The position numbers and the translations under genes were made by a program. The notes under the pieces are model-generated. The model was given only the letters and a program-made list of their open reading frames with translations, made no database searches and was not told the origin of the DNA. From assembly GCA_948099385.1 (NCBI GenBank), contig CANUEZ040000198.1, positions 4,540,501-4,604,500 on the forward strand: a stretch of DNA of 64,000 nt. The letters are read 5' to 3'. Origin of the DNA: Fasciola hepatica (taxonomy: Eukaryota; Platyhelminthes; Trematoda; Plagiorchiida; Fasciolidae). Shown here piece after piece: positions 34,540-47,335 of this stretch; positions within the stretch are counted from its first letter, which is position 1; the number at the start of each line of letters is the position of its first letter.

Positions 34540-35099
34540 TCATTGATACAGATTTCCCACGCTTTGCTGATGGGGATTCATACCAAACCATGATTGTAGG
34601 TCTTCGGTGCAAAACTGGAGAATTGAAAATGGCGTCCTTCCCAAGTTACTTTGAGAGGGATACTGCGTGGCTATATTTCATCCGAACATCTGATTATGAT
34701 AACATCTAAAGGGGGTAGGCTATTGACTAGTTCTTCTTTAGGGGTAATAGATGGATTAGTTGGAATAGAACAAATGGTGTCCTTCCAACCAGATAAGGAA
34801 TCAGTCAGTTTAGTTACAAAGAAGAAGGAAAACATGTACGAAAGATATAAGACATACCTTCCGACATCATGAAGAAGATATGCACACATGAAATATGGAA
34901 GACATATCTTTAGACAAAATATTCCAAACGGGACACTACATTGGATAACAACATCTTGACAGAGAAACAAATGATATCAAGACATCTTCAAATTCTGAAC
35001 TTACATGGAATCTTATCCGGAAACATAAAAAACAACTGCAACCAATTGGGAAACAGGCGCCTTATTTGACAGGATAACCAGAAGCTCAAAAGTCTTGAG
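34540..35099. other. Nothing recognised
   Basis: Short open frames at 34461-34709 and 34651-34872 (plus) are on different frames and have no recognised motif. No repeat match was noticed elsewhere in the window. Confidence 0.4.
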
Positions 35100-35735
35100 T
35101 TTTTTGAGGCCTATATTATGCTTGTAAAATCGGCATATCGCGAAACTGACTTGCTATCAAGCACGGTAGTCATTTGACCGTTGCACGTTTACGCCTCAAT
35201 CACGATCCCGCAATGCACGCTAACTATTTCCTCCTTAATAACCGTGTTCTCCATCTCATGAGTCGCGGGAAGCGATCATCGCGTTGTCGCGTCGTTTTCC
35301 TGCGAAGCATTAAAGAGACGGACGGGTGGTCCGTGCATGGTCGAAATAATTGATGAACACGTGCACCTAAGCAGAAAGCGTTGTAAGTTTCATCCGACGG
35401 TACACATCAAATACAGTCAACAAGAAGCAAGTTTCAATTGTTTCACTTTTCGGAGGTAACAGCCTTTTTATGAAAAATATATGTATACCTTAGGTCAACC
35501 ATAAGACACTCGTACACTGTGGTGCAACTACTTCAGTGACTGATTCCCAACAGGTCAGGATTCAAAAGTCATTCAGACAGTCTTGCCAATCTCGAAGTCT
35601 CACATGTTTCCTATCAGTTTAATTACAGCTACGGTGACGCATCCACAGGGAGAACGGATAGCTGCTTGGCTCAACCAGCGTCGGAGAACATACACAAATG
35701 GTTGGAAAAATCGATGACACCGCGCGATGCGGCCG
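35100..35735 (-). repeat. Extension shared by copies B and C only
   Basis: Directly similar to 40733-41320 (for example 'catttgaccgttgcacgttt' in both). Arm A lacks this sequence past 27850. It shows that B and C share a longer ancestral segment, or that A was truncated by the spacer. Confidence 0.8.
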
Positions 35736-38472
35736 TAGAGGATGTTGTCAGTGCTTCGGCCTCTTTCAATTGCGAAATACCTAATTGAATCAGATCACAA
35801 AGTTGACCCGACCAAATTCCTTACGTTGATGTTGCTCATGTTGATGATGAGCCTAGCACACAATACGCCCTTACATTTGCAGCTGCTTGAGTGGCTCAGC
35901 GATAATACCGTTCTCTAACTAAGCCATACAAATATCTCCTAATTTAGGTCTTAAGAAGGATAGAATTTAAACTTCTTTTTTATGATGTGATCAGTCTCCG
36001 TGAAATTGAAACTGGATGTTGTTTGTACATAAGCAGAAGGGTTCTTTGGTTTACCTCCTATCAATCTACTGGGTTTTCCCATTCTTCTATCTAATGTCCT
36101 TATATTTTTGATAGTTTCTTCGAAAGACACGCACTGGTAGAGAAGTGAATTCAATTAGGCCCTTAAAGGTATAAAATCACGTTGGAAATAGAATCCACAT
36201 ATGGTTTGCTTTTCTCGGACGCATTACATTCTCATCAGTCCGATAGCTTACTAGGATGTTCACTTATTCATAAGGAAATTCCATCAAATCCATGCACACG
36301 CTACTACAGATTCGTATTATTGAGACAGAATAGGCAACTTCTATAGTGATTGATCACTAGTGTAATTAAGGTATGTTCTATAAAGAAAACGTAGAAGGGT
36401 GAAATCATTTCTTATTCCGAATATACACTCCGGGTGCTTCATCAAAAATGTTACGAAGAATTACGACAGCACACCTTGTCATCAAGCAGCCGAAAAGCGA
36501 ACTGTCTACCCATGAAATAAATTTAGAAGTAGCAGTGCAGCAGATTTGGTAAATAGTCGATCTCAATTGCCCGTTTTCCATATTCCAAGTCAGAAAGGTG
36601 TTATTACGCGGCCGGAATCCATGTTTTGTTGATCTCTCGACTATTGCTTATTTTACGAATGAAACGCAGAATATCCGTACATTTCCAGCTCTCAGTGTGG
36701 GGCAGGTGACGTATGTCGAACAACAGGAAGACCGTCTTGACACATAAAGGCGTATCACCCAAGTCGGTTAGACAAAATACAAGTGAAGAGCTGACAAACG
36801 ACAATTACCATCACTTCGATGGAATCGGATCATTCGATCAATACCAGTGGAGCCCATTTGCCCATATAAACTGTCAAAGTAAGAGCAACAAGAAATGCCA
36901 AAGGCCAGATTTCGGTAACCGCCGATTGAGTCTCGATCCGCACGAAACAACATCACATTATGTACTCAGAAGCAACACACAAAATAGTATGACGTAATCA
37001 CTAACCGCACGCATCTGATAGTTATCAACACAATATCTGTCGTAACACTGATAACACCTCTACTGTATGGACACGAATTTGTCAATTGCAGTTGTCGAGA
37101 TTATCGACTATCTTTCTGCTTTTCTAGCACCCAGTGTACAAAGTCTGTAAAAACGTTTAATATTTTATCACAGGTGAAACACTGACAACTAGTTGTTTTG
37201 ATATCGAGTGTTCTGATGTCCTAATCAAGTATCCTCACTCAACCGTATTTGCCAAATCAGATGAATATTCACTAGTTGCAGGAAAATATTGTTCAAATAT
37301 TACCATAAACCAAAACAAACAGGTCAGTACAACACTGGTAACCAGAACTTCAAGTTCAGTTTCACATATGAACAACGTTCCTCTCATTTATCTTTTACCC
37401 TGTCATACCAAGAAAATAGTGAACATGTGCAAATATCTCACTAAAAGCTCACCTTTTCAAACTATAAATTGGGAAAAACGTTTGACGATCATTACTCGCA
37501 TTCCATAAACGTAGCAGAATTGTTTTGTAACTTGCCTGTCTTCTCCGGTTGGGCAGCTTTCTGGGCGCGTCTGTCGCATGAAGCATCACCACAATCACAT
37601 CACCTTTACCACATTTACCAATCAATTACGATGCTCGCGTCAAACTGATAGACAAGTTCGAATATCGGTGAATATAATGACAGCAGTCAAAACGCTGATC
37701 TCCACTTGCGCTGCGTGAGCATACATAACCTTGTTCATGCGAGATTTGTTGCGACAGGGAAATGAGTATTCATCCTGATTGAATCAAATTTATTGCTTTA
37801 TATACTTCGTTGGATCACGTGATGGTGTCGCGTTGTTCATTAAAGAAATGTTTGTCTCGTTTTTCCAGTAGGGAAATCGCTACGACTGTCTGACTGGCAG
37901 TGACATAATGCTTTGTCTCCAAACAATTCGTGGCAGTCAGTGATCTTTCATCGATCGATGACGCAATCGTGTTGAGTTTCTTTCTCAAGCGACATTTGAA
38001 TGTGTTGAACCCTTGTATGACGTTTGACCGGGGAATAACGTGAACATAATTACCGGTTCGGCAGTATAGTGGATTCGCTGGATGTTTGCCGATTTGATTG
38101 ATCATAACGTCTCATTTATGAGCTATTTCTGATTTCACATCCACGCACAGTGGAAGACTATTCTTTATCAGCTTGGTTTGATAATAAATTGCCACGAATT
38201 ATGCTGGATACGCAGTGACATCAGCGTTTCATTAAGTCGGTTGATTTCTCCCTCCAGTGGCTCTGTCGTCCAAATCTACTCCAGCCCGAGAAACAGCGTT
38301 TGCACTGTGCTTATCTTGTACTTCTCTGGAACGACTATCATGAAGTGTAGATGGTGTCCTTGTAGACAGATCTTTTAATTGATCCATTTTCTCAGTGTTC
38401 GCTGCGCATACGTCATATTACATTTGAACGGAAATATTTCTGAATGATCAACTGACCTTCACAACGTAACAG
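35736..38472 (-). repeat. Palindrome arm B (2.74 kb)
   Basis: Inverted partner of arm A (25085-27821). At 35988 B has T (His codon in the minus frame) where both A and the older copy C have the other base, so the single difference seen is a change in B. Such high identity over 2.7 kb implies recent duplication, ongoing conversion, or an assembly artefact. Confidence 0.93.
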
Positions 38473-38556
38473 CATTTCGGAACATAAGCAACAATTTTTT
38501 CAGTTTTTAAATAACGGAGAATCGGTCATGGAGGAGACAAATCGCTCTGTCGCGCT
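38242..38556 (+). repeat. Solo LTR at satellite junction
   Basis: Plus strand TGATTTCTCCC...CGCTCTGTCGCG. Its inner part continues arm B, and its outer edge joins satellite with the same junction ('aggaacaagcgcgacag' in reverse) as at about 19825-19842. No internal Gypsy sequence is present. It is what LTR-LTR recombination of an element like 19825-25315 would leave. Confidence 0.75.
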
Positions 38557-38575
38557 TGTTCCTGTGGAGATGATC

Positions 38576-40690
38576 TGATATTGTGGGAAGCATTCGCTTG
38601 GATTAAACTAGGTCTGGAACCGTGTCTCCATTTGAAGTTGTCGAGCATTTCTGGCTGTCATAGAGGTCGACATCTGAACAAGCTTAATTTGGTGATTCGG
38701 ATCAACTGGGCCGGCAGTTTGAAGGCGCAGTGGTAATAAACACGTCTTCGAGATGGAAGTGCTCGTGATCAAACCGTGGGTGTGGATGAGGATATGCACC
38801 ACTGATCAGCTCTAACAACAACGAAACTCGAATCTGGTTCTTCCGAGTTCAGTTTGGTTGGATGACCTGAAGTTTGCGCGTGAAACGTGAAGTCGAAAAG
38901 GACAGTCAACCAATAAATATCAAAATCAGCAGTCCCAAACTAAGTGCAAGTCATTGCGTGATATCTGTATACAAAGAGGCGAAGCAGGGTTGAAAACGTG
39001 GATCGGTTGCCGTGTTCCTGTGGAGAATACCTAATATGGTGGGAAGCATTCGCTTGGATTAAACTAGGTCTGGAACCGTGTCTCCATTTGAAGTTGTCGA
39101 GCATTTCTGGCTGTCATAGAGGTCGACATCTGAGCAAGCTTAATTTGGTGATTCGGATCATCTCTTACGCGTCTGACAAGGCGCAGTGGTAACGAACACG
39201 TCTTCGAGATGGAAGTGCTCGTGTTCAAACCGTGGGTGTGGATGAGGATATGCACCACTGATCAGCTCTAACAACAACGAAACTCGAATCTGGTTCTTCC
39301 GAGTTCACGTTGTTTGGATGACCTGAAGTTTTCGCGTGAAACGTGAAGTCGAAAAGGACAGTCAACCAAACAATATCCAAATCAGCAGTCCCAAACTAAG
39401 TGCAAGCATTTGCGTGACATCTGTATAAAAAGAGGCGAAGCAGGGTTGAAAACGTGGATCGGTTGCCGTGTTCCTGTGGAGAATACCTAATATGGTGGGA
39501 AGCATTCGCTTGGATTAAACTAGGTCTGGAACCGTGTCTCCATTTGAAGTTGTCGAGCATTTCTGGCTGTCATAGAGGTCGACATCTGAACAAGCTTAAT
39601 TTGGTGATTCGGATCAACTGGGCCGGCAGTTTGAAGGCGCAGTGGTAATAAACACGTCTTCGAGATGGAAGTGCTCGTGATCAAACCGTGGGTGTGGATG
39701 AGGATATGCACCACTGATCAGCTCTAACAACAACGAAACTCGAATCTGGTTCTTCCGAGTTCAGTTTGGTTGGATGACCTGAAGTTTGCGCGTGAAACGT
39801 GAAGTCGAAAAGGACAGTCAACCAATAAATATCAAAATCAGCAGTCCCAAACTAAGTGCAAGTCATTGCGTGATATCTGTATACAAAGAGGCGAAGCAGG
39901 GTTGAAAACGTGGATCGGTTGCCGTGTTCCTGTGGAGAATACCTAATATGGTGGGAAGCATTCGCTTGGATTAAACTAGGTCTGGAACCGTGTCTCCATT
40001 TGAAGTTGTCGAGCATTTCTGGCTGTCATAGAGGTCGACATCTGAGCAAGCTTAATTTGGTGATTCGGATCATCTCTTACGCGTCTGACAAGGCGCAGTG
40101 GTAACGAACACGTCTTCGAGATGGAAGTGCTCGTGTTCAAACCGTGGGTGTGGATGAGTATATGCACCACTGATCAGCTCTAACAACAACGAAACTCGAA
40201 TCTGGTTCTTCCGAGTTCCGGATGGTTGGATGACCTGAAGTTTGCGCGTGAAACGTGAAGTCGAAAAGGACAGTCAACCAATCATTATCCAATTGAACAA
40301 TCCCAAACTAAGCGCAAGTAATTGCGTGATGTAAATGTAAAAATAGGCGAAGCAGGGTTGAAAACGTGGATCGGTTGCCGTGTTCCTGTGGAGAATACCT
40401 AATATGGTGGGAAGCATTCGCTTGGATTAAACTAGGTCTGGAACCGTGTCTCCATTTGAAGTTGTCGAGCATTTCTGGCTGTCATAGAGGTCGACATCTG
40501 AACAAGCTAAATTTGGTGCTTTGGATCAACTGGGCCGGAAGTTTGAAGGCGCAGTGGTAATAAACACGTCTTCGAGATGGAAGTGCTCGTGATCAAACCG
40601 TGAGTGTGGATGAGGATTTGCTTCACTGATCAGCTCTAACAGCAGCAAATTTCGAATGTGGTTGGATGACCTGAGTTATGCGCGCGAAAC
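38576..40690 (-). repeat. 456-bp satellite array, inverted, dimeric
   Basis: Same satellite family as 9926-19824 but on the minus strand. The landmark (ctgatcagc) occurs at 38802, 39258, 39714, 40170 and 40626, spacing exactly 456 bp. Alternate monomers are nearly identical (38.6 with 39.5 kb, 39.06 with 39.98 kb), so the local higher-order period is 912 bp. The right edge decays around 40640-40700. Confidence 0.95.
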
Positions 40691-40719
40691 GTTACAGGGT
40701 CACCATAAGTTCAATATGC

Positions 40720-43718
40720 ATGAATTTCTTTTAGGCCTATATCATTCTTGCAAAATCGGCATATCACAATACTAACTAGCTGTTAAGCACGGATGTCATT
40801 TGACCGTTGCACGTTTACGCTACAATCACTATCTCGAAATGCACGCTAAATATTTCTCCCTAATAACCGTTTTCTTCATCTCCTGAGTCGCGGGAAGAGA
40901 AAATCGGGTTGTCGCGTGGTCCGTGCATAGCAGAAATGACTATTGAACACGTGCAATTAGGCAGGAGGCCCTATAAGTTTCATTCGACGGTAAACATCAA
41001 ATACAGTCAACAAGAAGCAAGTTTCTATCGTTTTAGTATTCGGAGGTGACCACCTTTTCATTGAAACATACGTATACATTAAATCAGCCATAAGATACGC
41101 ATACACACTGTGATGCAACTATTCATGTTACTGATTACCAACAGGTCGGGATTCAAATGTCATTCAGACAGTCTTGCCTATCCCAATGGCTCACATGTTT
41201 TCTATCAATTCACTTACAGCTACGGTGACGCATCCACAGGGAGAACGGATAGCTGCTTGGCTCAACCAGCGTCGGAGAACATACACAAATGGTTGGAAAA
41301 ATGGATGACATCGCGCAATGCGGCCGTAGAGGATGTTGTCAGTGCTTCGGCCTCTTTCAATTGCGAAATACCTAATTGAATCAGATCACAAAGTTGACCC
41401 GACCAAATTCCTTACGTTGATGTTGCTCATGTTGATGATGAGCCTAGCACACAATACGCCCTTACATTTGCAGCTGCTTGAGTGGCTCAGCGATAATACC
41501 GTTCTCTAACTAAGCCATACAAATATCTCCTAATTTAGGTCTTAAGAAGGATAGAATTTAAACTTCTTTTTTATGATGCGATCAGTCTCCGTGAAATTGA
41601 AACTGGATGTTGTTTGTACATAAGCAGAAGGGTTCTTTGGTTTACCTCCTATCAATCTACTGGGTTTTCCCATTCTTCTATCTAATGTCCTTCTTCCAAA
41701 GACATTAACTGGTAGAGAAGATACATTGAGTGAGTAATCCTTCTTGTTGGACGCATTTGTTTGATCAATGAAAAACAAGCAGCCTAAATATTATTACCTC
41801 CAATGGGCTAGATTGGATACTTTCATTTCATCACGTTTCTATCACATGATGTCCAGAACTGGACTAAAACGCATCCTTTCCCGATACATTTTAAGTTGAG
41901 CATGAATAGGAATTAAGATTTGGTAACTGGATGGACTCATTCAACCTAATATGTCGAAAAGCAATCTTTCTACCCATGAATTCAATTTAGATGTGGCAGT
42001 AAAGTAGATGTGGTAAACAGTCGACCTCAGTCGCGTGATAGCCATATCCGAAGTCAGAATGATGAATTACGCTGCCGGAATCCATGTTTTGTTCATCTCT
42101 CGACTATTAATCATTTATGAATGAAAGGCAGAATGTCCGTACATTTCCAGCTCTCAGTGTGGGGCAGGTGACGTATGTTGAACAACAGGAAAAACGTCTT
42201 GACACATAAAGGCTTATCATCAAAGTCGGTTAAAAAAAATACAAGTGAAGAGCTGACAAACGACAATTACCATCTCTTTCATGGAATCGGATCATTTGAC
42301 CAATAATAATGGAGCATCTTTTCTCATATAAAATGTCAAAGTAAGTACAACAAGAAATGCCAGAGGCCAGATCTCGGCAACCGCCCATTGATTCTCGGTC
42401 CGCTCGAAACAATACCACATTATGTGCTCAGAAGCAACACACAAAATAATGTGACGTAATCACCAACACCGCGTAACTGACAGTTATCAACACAATATCT
42501 GTCGTTAAACTGATAACACCTCTGCTGTATGGACACGAATTTGTCACTTGCTGCAATCAAGATTACCGGCTATCTTTCTGCTTTCCTATCATCCAGTGTG
42601 CAGCATCTGTACAAACGTTTAATATTTTATCACACGTGAAACACTGACAACTAGTTGTTTTGATATCGAGTGTTCTGATGTCCTAATCAAGTATCCTCAC
42701 TCAACCGTATTTGCCAAATCAGATGAATATTCACTAGTTGCAGGAAAATATTGTTCAAATATTACCATAAACCAAAACAAACAGGTCAGTACAACACTGG
42801 TAACCAGAACTTCAAGTTCAGTTTCACATATGAACAACGTTCCTCTCATTTATCTTTTACCCTGTCATACCAAGAAAATAGTGAACATGTGCAAATATCT
42901 CACTAAAAGCTCACCTTTTCAAACTATAAATGGGGAAAAACGTTTGACGATCATTACTCGCATTCCATAAACGTAGCAGAATTGTTTTGTAACTTGCCTG
43001 TCTTCTCCGGTTGGGCAGCTTTCTGGGCGCGTCTGTCGCATGAAGCATCACCACAATCACATCACCTTTACCTTTATCACCAATCAATAACGATGCCTGC
43101 GTCAAACGGATAGACAAGTTCAAATATCAGTGAATATAATGACAGCAGTCAAAAAGTTGATCTACATTTGAGTTGCGTGACCATATATAACCTGGTTCTC
43201 GTGGGATTTGTTGCGACAGCGGTATGAGTAATCATGTTGATTGAATTGAATTTATTGCTTTATATACTTCGTTGGATCACGTGATGGTGTCGCGTCGCTC
43301 ATTGAAGACAATTTTTTTCTAGTTTTTCCAGTAGGGAAATCACTATGACTGTCTGACTGGCAGTGACGTAATGCCTTGTCTCTGAACGATTTGATGTGGT
43401 CACTGTTCTTTCATCGATCGATGACGCAATCGTGTTGAGTTTCGTTCTCAAGCCACATGTGAATGTGTTAAACCTTTGTATGACGTGTGATCGGGGAATA
43501 ACGTGAACATAATAACCGGTTCGGCAGTATAGTAGATTCGCAAGAAGTTGGCTTCAAACGATTGCTGATTTGGTTGATGCCAACGTTTTATTTATGAGTT
43601 ATTTATAATTTTATTTCCAAGCCCAGTGGAAGACTATTCATTATCAGCTTGATTTGATACTGATTTGCCAGGAATTATGCTGGATACGCAGTTGACATCA
43701 GCGTTTCAATAAGTCGAT
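40720..43718 (-). repeat. Older inverted copy C of arms A/B
   Basis: Same orientation as B and reverse complement of A, with substitutions and indels throughout. Two blocks are almost identical to A/B: 41314-41692 (matching 35723-36101) and 42636-43072 (matching 37174-37610, one mismatch near 42924). Between them similarity drops clearly. The 89-codon plus frame 41110-41379 and minus frames at 41542-41778 and 42911-43123 have no recognised domain. Confidence 0.88.
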
Positions 43719-44044
43719 TGATTTTTCCCTCCAGTGGCTCTATCGTCCAAAAACCTCTCTAGCCCGAGAAACAGTGTTTGCATTGTGCTTATCTTGTACT
43801 TCTCTGGAACAATTTCAGTGCAGAATAGATAGTGTCCTTGTAGACAGATCATTTATTTGATCCATTTTCTCCGTTTTCTCTGTTGACCTGTAAACTTATA
43901 TTTGAACGGAGATTATTCTAGATGATCAACTGTCATTCACAAAGTAACTGGGTTTCGTAACCTTATCAACCATTTTATTAGTTTTCATATACCGGAGATT
44001 CGGTCATTGACGAGACTATCCGCTCTGTCGCGTCTGTTTTGTCA
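43719..44044 (+). repeat. LTR copy beside copy C
   Basis: Plus strand TGATTTTTCCCTCCAG...TGTTTTGTCA, about 326 bp, diverged from the other copies. It is followed by X' internal-side sequence. It has no partner LTR on the far side within the window, so this element copy is truncated. Confidence 0.7.
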
Positions 44045-46475
44045 TTTCGACAACATGTTTTACTAAAAATATCAACAGACCCATGAGACGTTTCTACCAG
44101 AGGACATTGATAAAACTGCTGATTCAGTATTCATGCCCCGTTCTTTGCTAGTTCCTGAATTACCAAATCCATTTTTTCGTTTTTCTCTATGCATTATTAT
44201 TATACTGGATTGAGTATGTTTTAAATGAACATAACAAAAAAGGCTCCGTACGTCAAAAAGTGTTGACGGTTCAGATAATCCTTCATCCTTGAACAGTCTG
44301 CTTTGATATTTCCGACAACTGAAATGGATGATGTCATATGCTTATCGCCTACATCCAGAAACAAGACCGATTCTATACAGACCTCAAACAACAGTGATGT
44401 AGTCTCTTTTCAACAGACGAGCAGAGCAATATGGAAACATGGGAAACATACACTGATAAGCGAAGGAAGATGAAGCAGACTGTGAAGCAATGAACTGTTG
44501 GACTTCAGGAAATTGAAATGGCAATCAATGAACTTTCCAGACAGCAATGTCTGTATGCAAAGATCGAATGCAATTTCTCTAAAACCGTGATAATTCAAAT
44601 GGTTTAAACGTGTAAAAGGAGTGGGTTCAATAGTGCTGCTGTATTATAGAAAACGTGATCTCACAGTGGAAATAACGCAATCTGTGAGTGTTTACCACAA
44701 GACTAGACTGCTCGGAAATGTTTCCTCTTGTGAATTATTTTCATCGGCGTACTTGAAGAAACGAGCTGAGTGGGTGGAAGCTGTGACTCATGGATAAAAT
44801 GTTCCCATTTGTAATTTGATTCTTCTGTTCCAATATGTTCGATTTCAAGCTGTTTGACTTTGTGAAAAGAAACTCGTTACACGATTACACGAATGTGTTT
44901 TGTTTCATGTGTTCTTGCCAAACAAGCGATCCTGTGTTTCGATACTGATTCCCCATGGAACCAAATTTCGTATAAGTGCACCAAGACAAATGAACATTTA
45001 CATCGCCACCTTGCACTCCACTAGGTAGATAAGGGTGATTCAGTACTCTGAAAACTATAGTCCAAATATATACTGGCGTGTCATTGCTTCAATAAAATAT
45101 ACTCATTTCATTTTATTTGCATGAATTCCGTAGGAATTGATCTGACTAATTATCGCGTAAATTAACCAAGACATTGTACCCGCTTCTCCAATGGTTTGCA
45201 TTGTATTCGGCAGCTCTTTTCCGTGCCTGCACGTTGAACATCGTGATCGATCACTTGGATGTTCATCTCGTTCACCAGCCACAAACCTGGTACCACTGGT
45301 TGCGTTATTTTTCTGTCTGTCGTGTATAACTTTAAACTTATTGCTTCCTATCTGTATTTGGATTTGCAGATGGTGAAGCAGATGCAACATGGGAGCATAA
45401 TCACTGACTAAGCCGCATATTATACCACTAAATGACTGAAAAAGCTAAACTTCATCATTCGGGAGACATTTGAGCGAGGCTTATGAACGTGTCTTTATTC
45501 CGGTCTCACATCGACATTCCAAAGTCATCCTCTCTGTTGAACGAGTAGAAAAGATGCATGCCAAGAGAAAGATGTGACAAAGTGTACTGTTCAACGTGGA
45601 ATCGAAACAGTACCGATACGAGTAACACACGGAATGCAAACGATCGCAACGATGAATCAGAAAGCGAACCGCGACCGAGTACAGTTGGATTTGATAAAGA
45701 GGTCGACAGAAACCTCGGAAAAATCAGTTCAGGTAAATATGGTGGCCAGATAACGGTCTTTCTCTAAACTCTATTGAGGCCACCATGAATACCTTGAACG
45801 ATCAAAGACATTTAGTTTGCACATGCAAATGCAGTCCCGCTTTGACCTCTGAGGTCATTTTTGCACGCAATAGGTCAACTAATAGCAAACCAAACTAAGT
45901 AAAGTCAATCAAGTTCTGAAACCAAATGATGTGTCCCTCGAAGATGAAATTCATCAATACCAATTGCGGGATGAGTAAATGAATCAAATCTGCACACAAA
46001 GAATGAAAGTAATGAGGTCAGCAAAGTCGAGATGACGTCAAATAAATCGGACAACAATCAGCTGACCAGTGGAATAGTCGGCCATGGGAGAGTTTATGAA
46101 ATGAAGAGTTGCGCAGACTCGACTCAGTTAATGACGTAATCTGTCCACCGATCCAAACGAGCAAGCAGCATCTTCATTCCAAATAGACATGGGAACCACG
46201 TTCCTCGACAGCCGATCCAACCATAACTCGGTCAAATTTCGCAGCATACTAATTTCTGGCAAGTTGACAGACACCATTCATCCACAAATTCGTCTCTATT
46301 GTTCGATCAGCTGACTACGTGTCTAAAGAAAATGTGCAACAGTCCTTCGTTTCATTGATCAATGGGTTGTCCACGTGTGTGCTGTCCGATGGAAGTTGAC
46401 AGTTCAATCAAATGCAGATAACGTGCGGTAATCAGTCCTGTATTCCAATAACTAGTGTTCTGTTCGACTGATGAT
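44045..46475. repeat. Inverted-repeat segment X' (partner 21945-24262)
   Basis: Reverse-complement homologue of the sequence between the Gypsy gag and the inner LTR on the left side. The match stops near 46475, just before where gag would begin. No recognised coding sequence. Confidence 0.75.
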
Positions 46476-46479
46476 ACGC

Positions 46480-47330
46480 AATTGCTTTTTGAGTGAATTA
46501 GGCAGGAAAACTTCACAAAAAGTGTGATTTCGTATATTGCTGACGATGACACAAGAAACTGAGAGGGTTATGACATTACTTGATGGAGTTCAGATAAGGT
46601 ACCGGACCAGAACACTGATCTCATGTCTCAGCTGTTGATATGGTTGACAGAGGCATATACGAACAGACTTTTCAGCTCATCAGTTGGAAGGTGTACTGCG
46701 CTTTGAAGTGCAATCAGTTGATTGAGTACGTGAACTGATAATAGATTCCGATTTCTTGAGAAGCGACGTTTGCTGTAAACCATAAAATGTTGGTGTTCGA
46801 TCGACGAAGCAAGGCCTAATGGATTTTCACGAATCAGCGATGGATTCCTCATTGAAATGGACTACCACGCTACTTCCTTATACGTGAAACACCAGGAGGC
46901 ATATACAAACGGTCTGTTCAGCTCATCAGTTGGAAGGTGTACCGCGCATTGATGTCCACACTCACTCAACCACAGCTGGCGCTCCAGTTAACGCTCGTTG
47001 TTATTCGGACTGGCCTTTCTGTGACCACAGCAGAAGCAATATTTTCGTAGTCTTTGTTGAAGATCACATGTGCGTTCGAACCAAAAAACATCTGCCACGG
47101 CAACATGAAAAACTATGATAAACTAAAGCAATAAACATTTTTTTCGTTTAGGTCCTATGCTATCTTATACAGCATGCAGGTCAGATGCCACATGGATTCG
47201 TTTACCCTGTTCACCACACCTCCCATCAATTGCGCCAGTAGATATAGGCACACAAACGAAAGAATTGCATGGGCCTGATTTCCAGTAATCTTTATTAGTG
47301 CAGTGGGCTTTTATAGCCATGGGACCTTAT
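46480..47330. other. Unassigned, with a short direct repeat
   Basis: A roughly 57-bp sequence ('aggcatatacgaacagactt' onward through 'agctcatcagttggaaggtg') occurs at 46651-46707 and 46895-46951 with a few differences. Open frames of 62-74 codons overlap it on both strands, without recognised domains. Confidence 0.5.
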
Positions 47331-47335
47331 ATCAC

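Noticed and set aside
38608..40560. Recurring 64-codon frames on both strands of the satellite
   Set aside because: They recur because the monomer recurs. Both strands are open at the same place, frames differ in length between monomers, and no domain is recognised.
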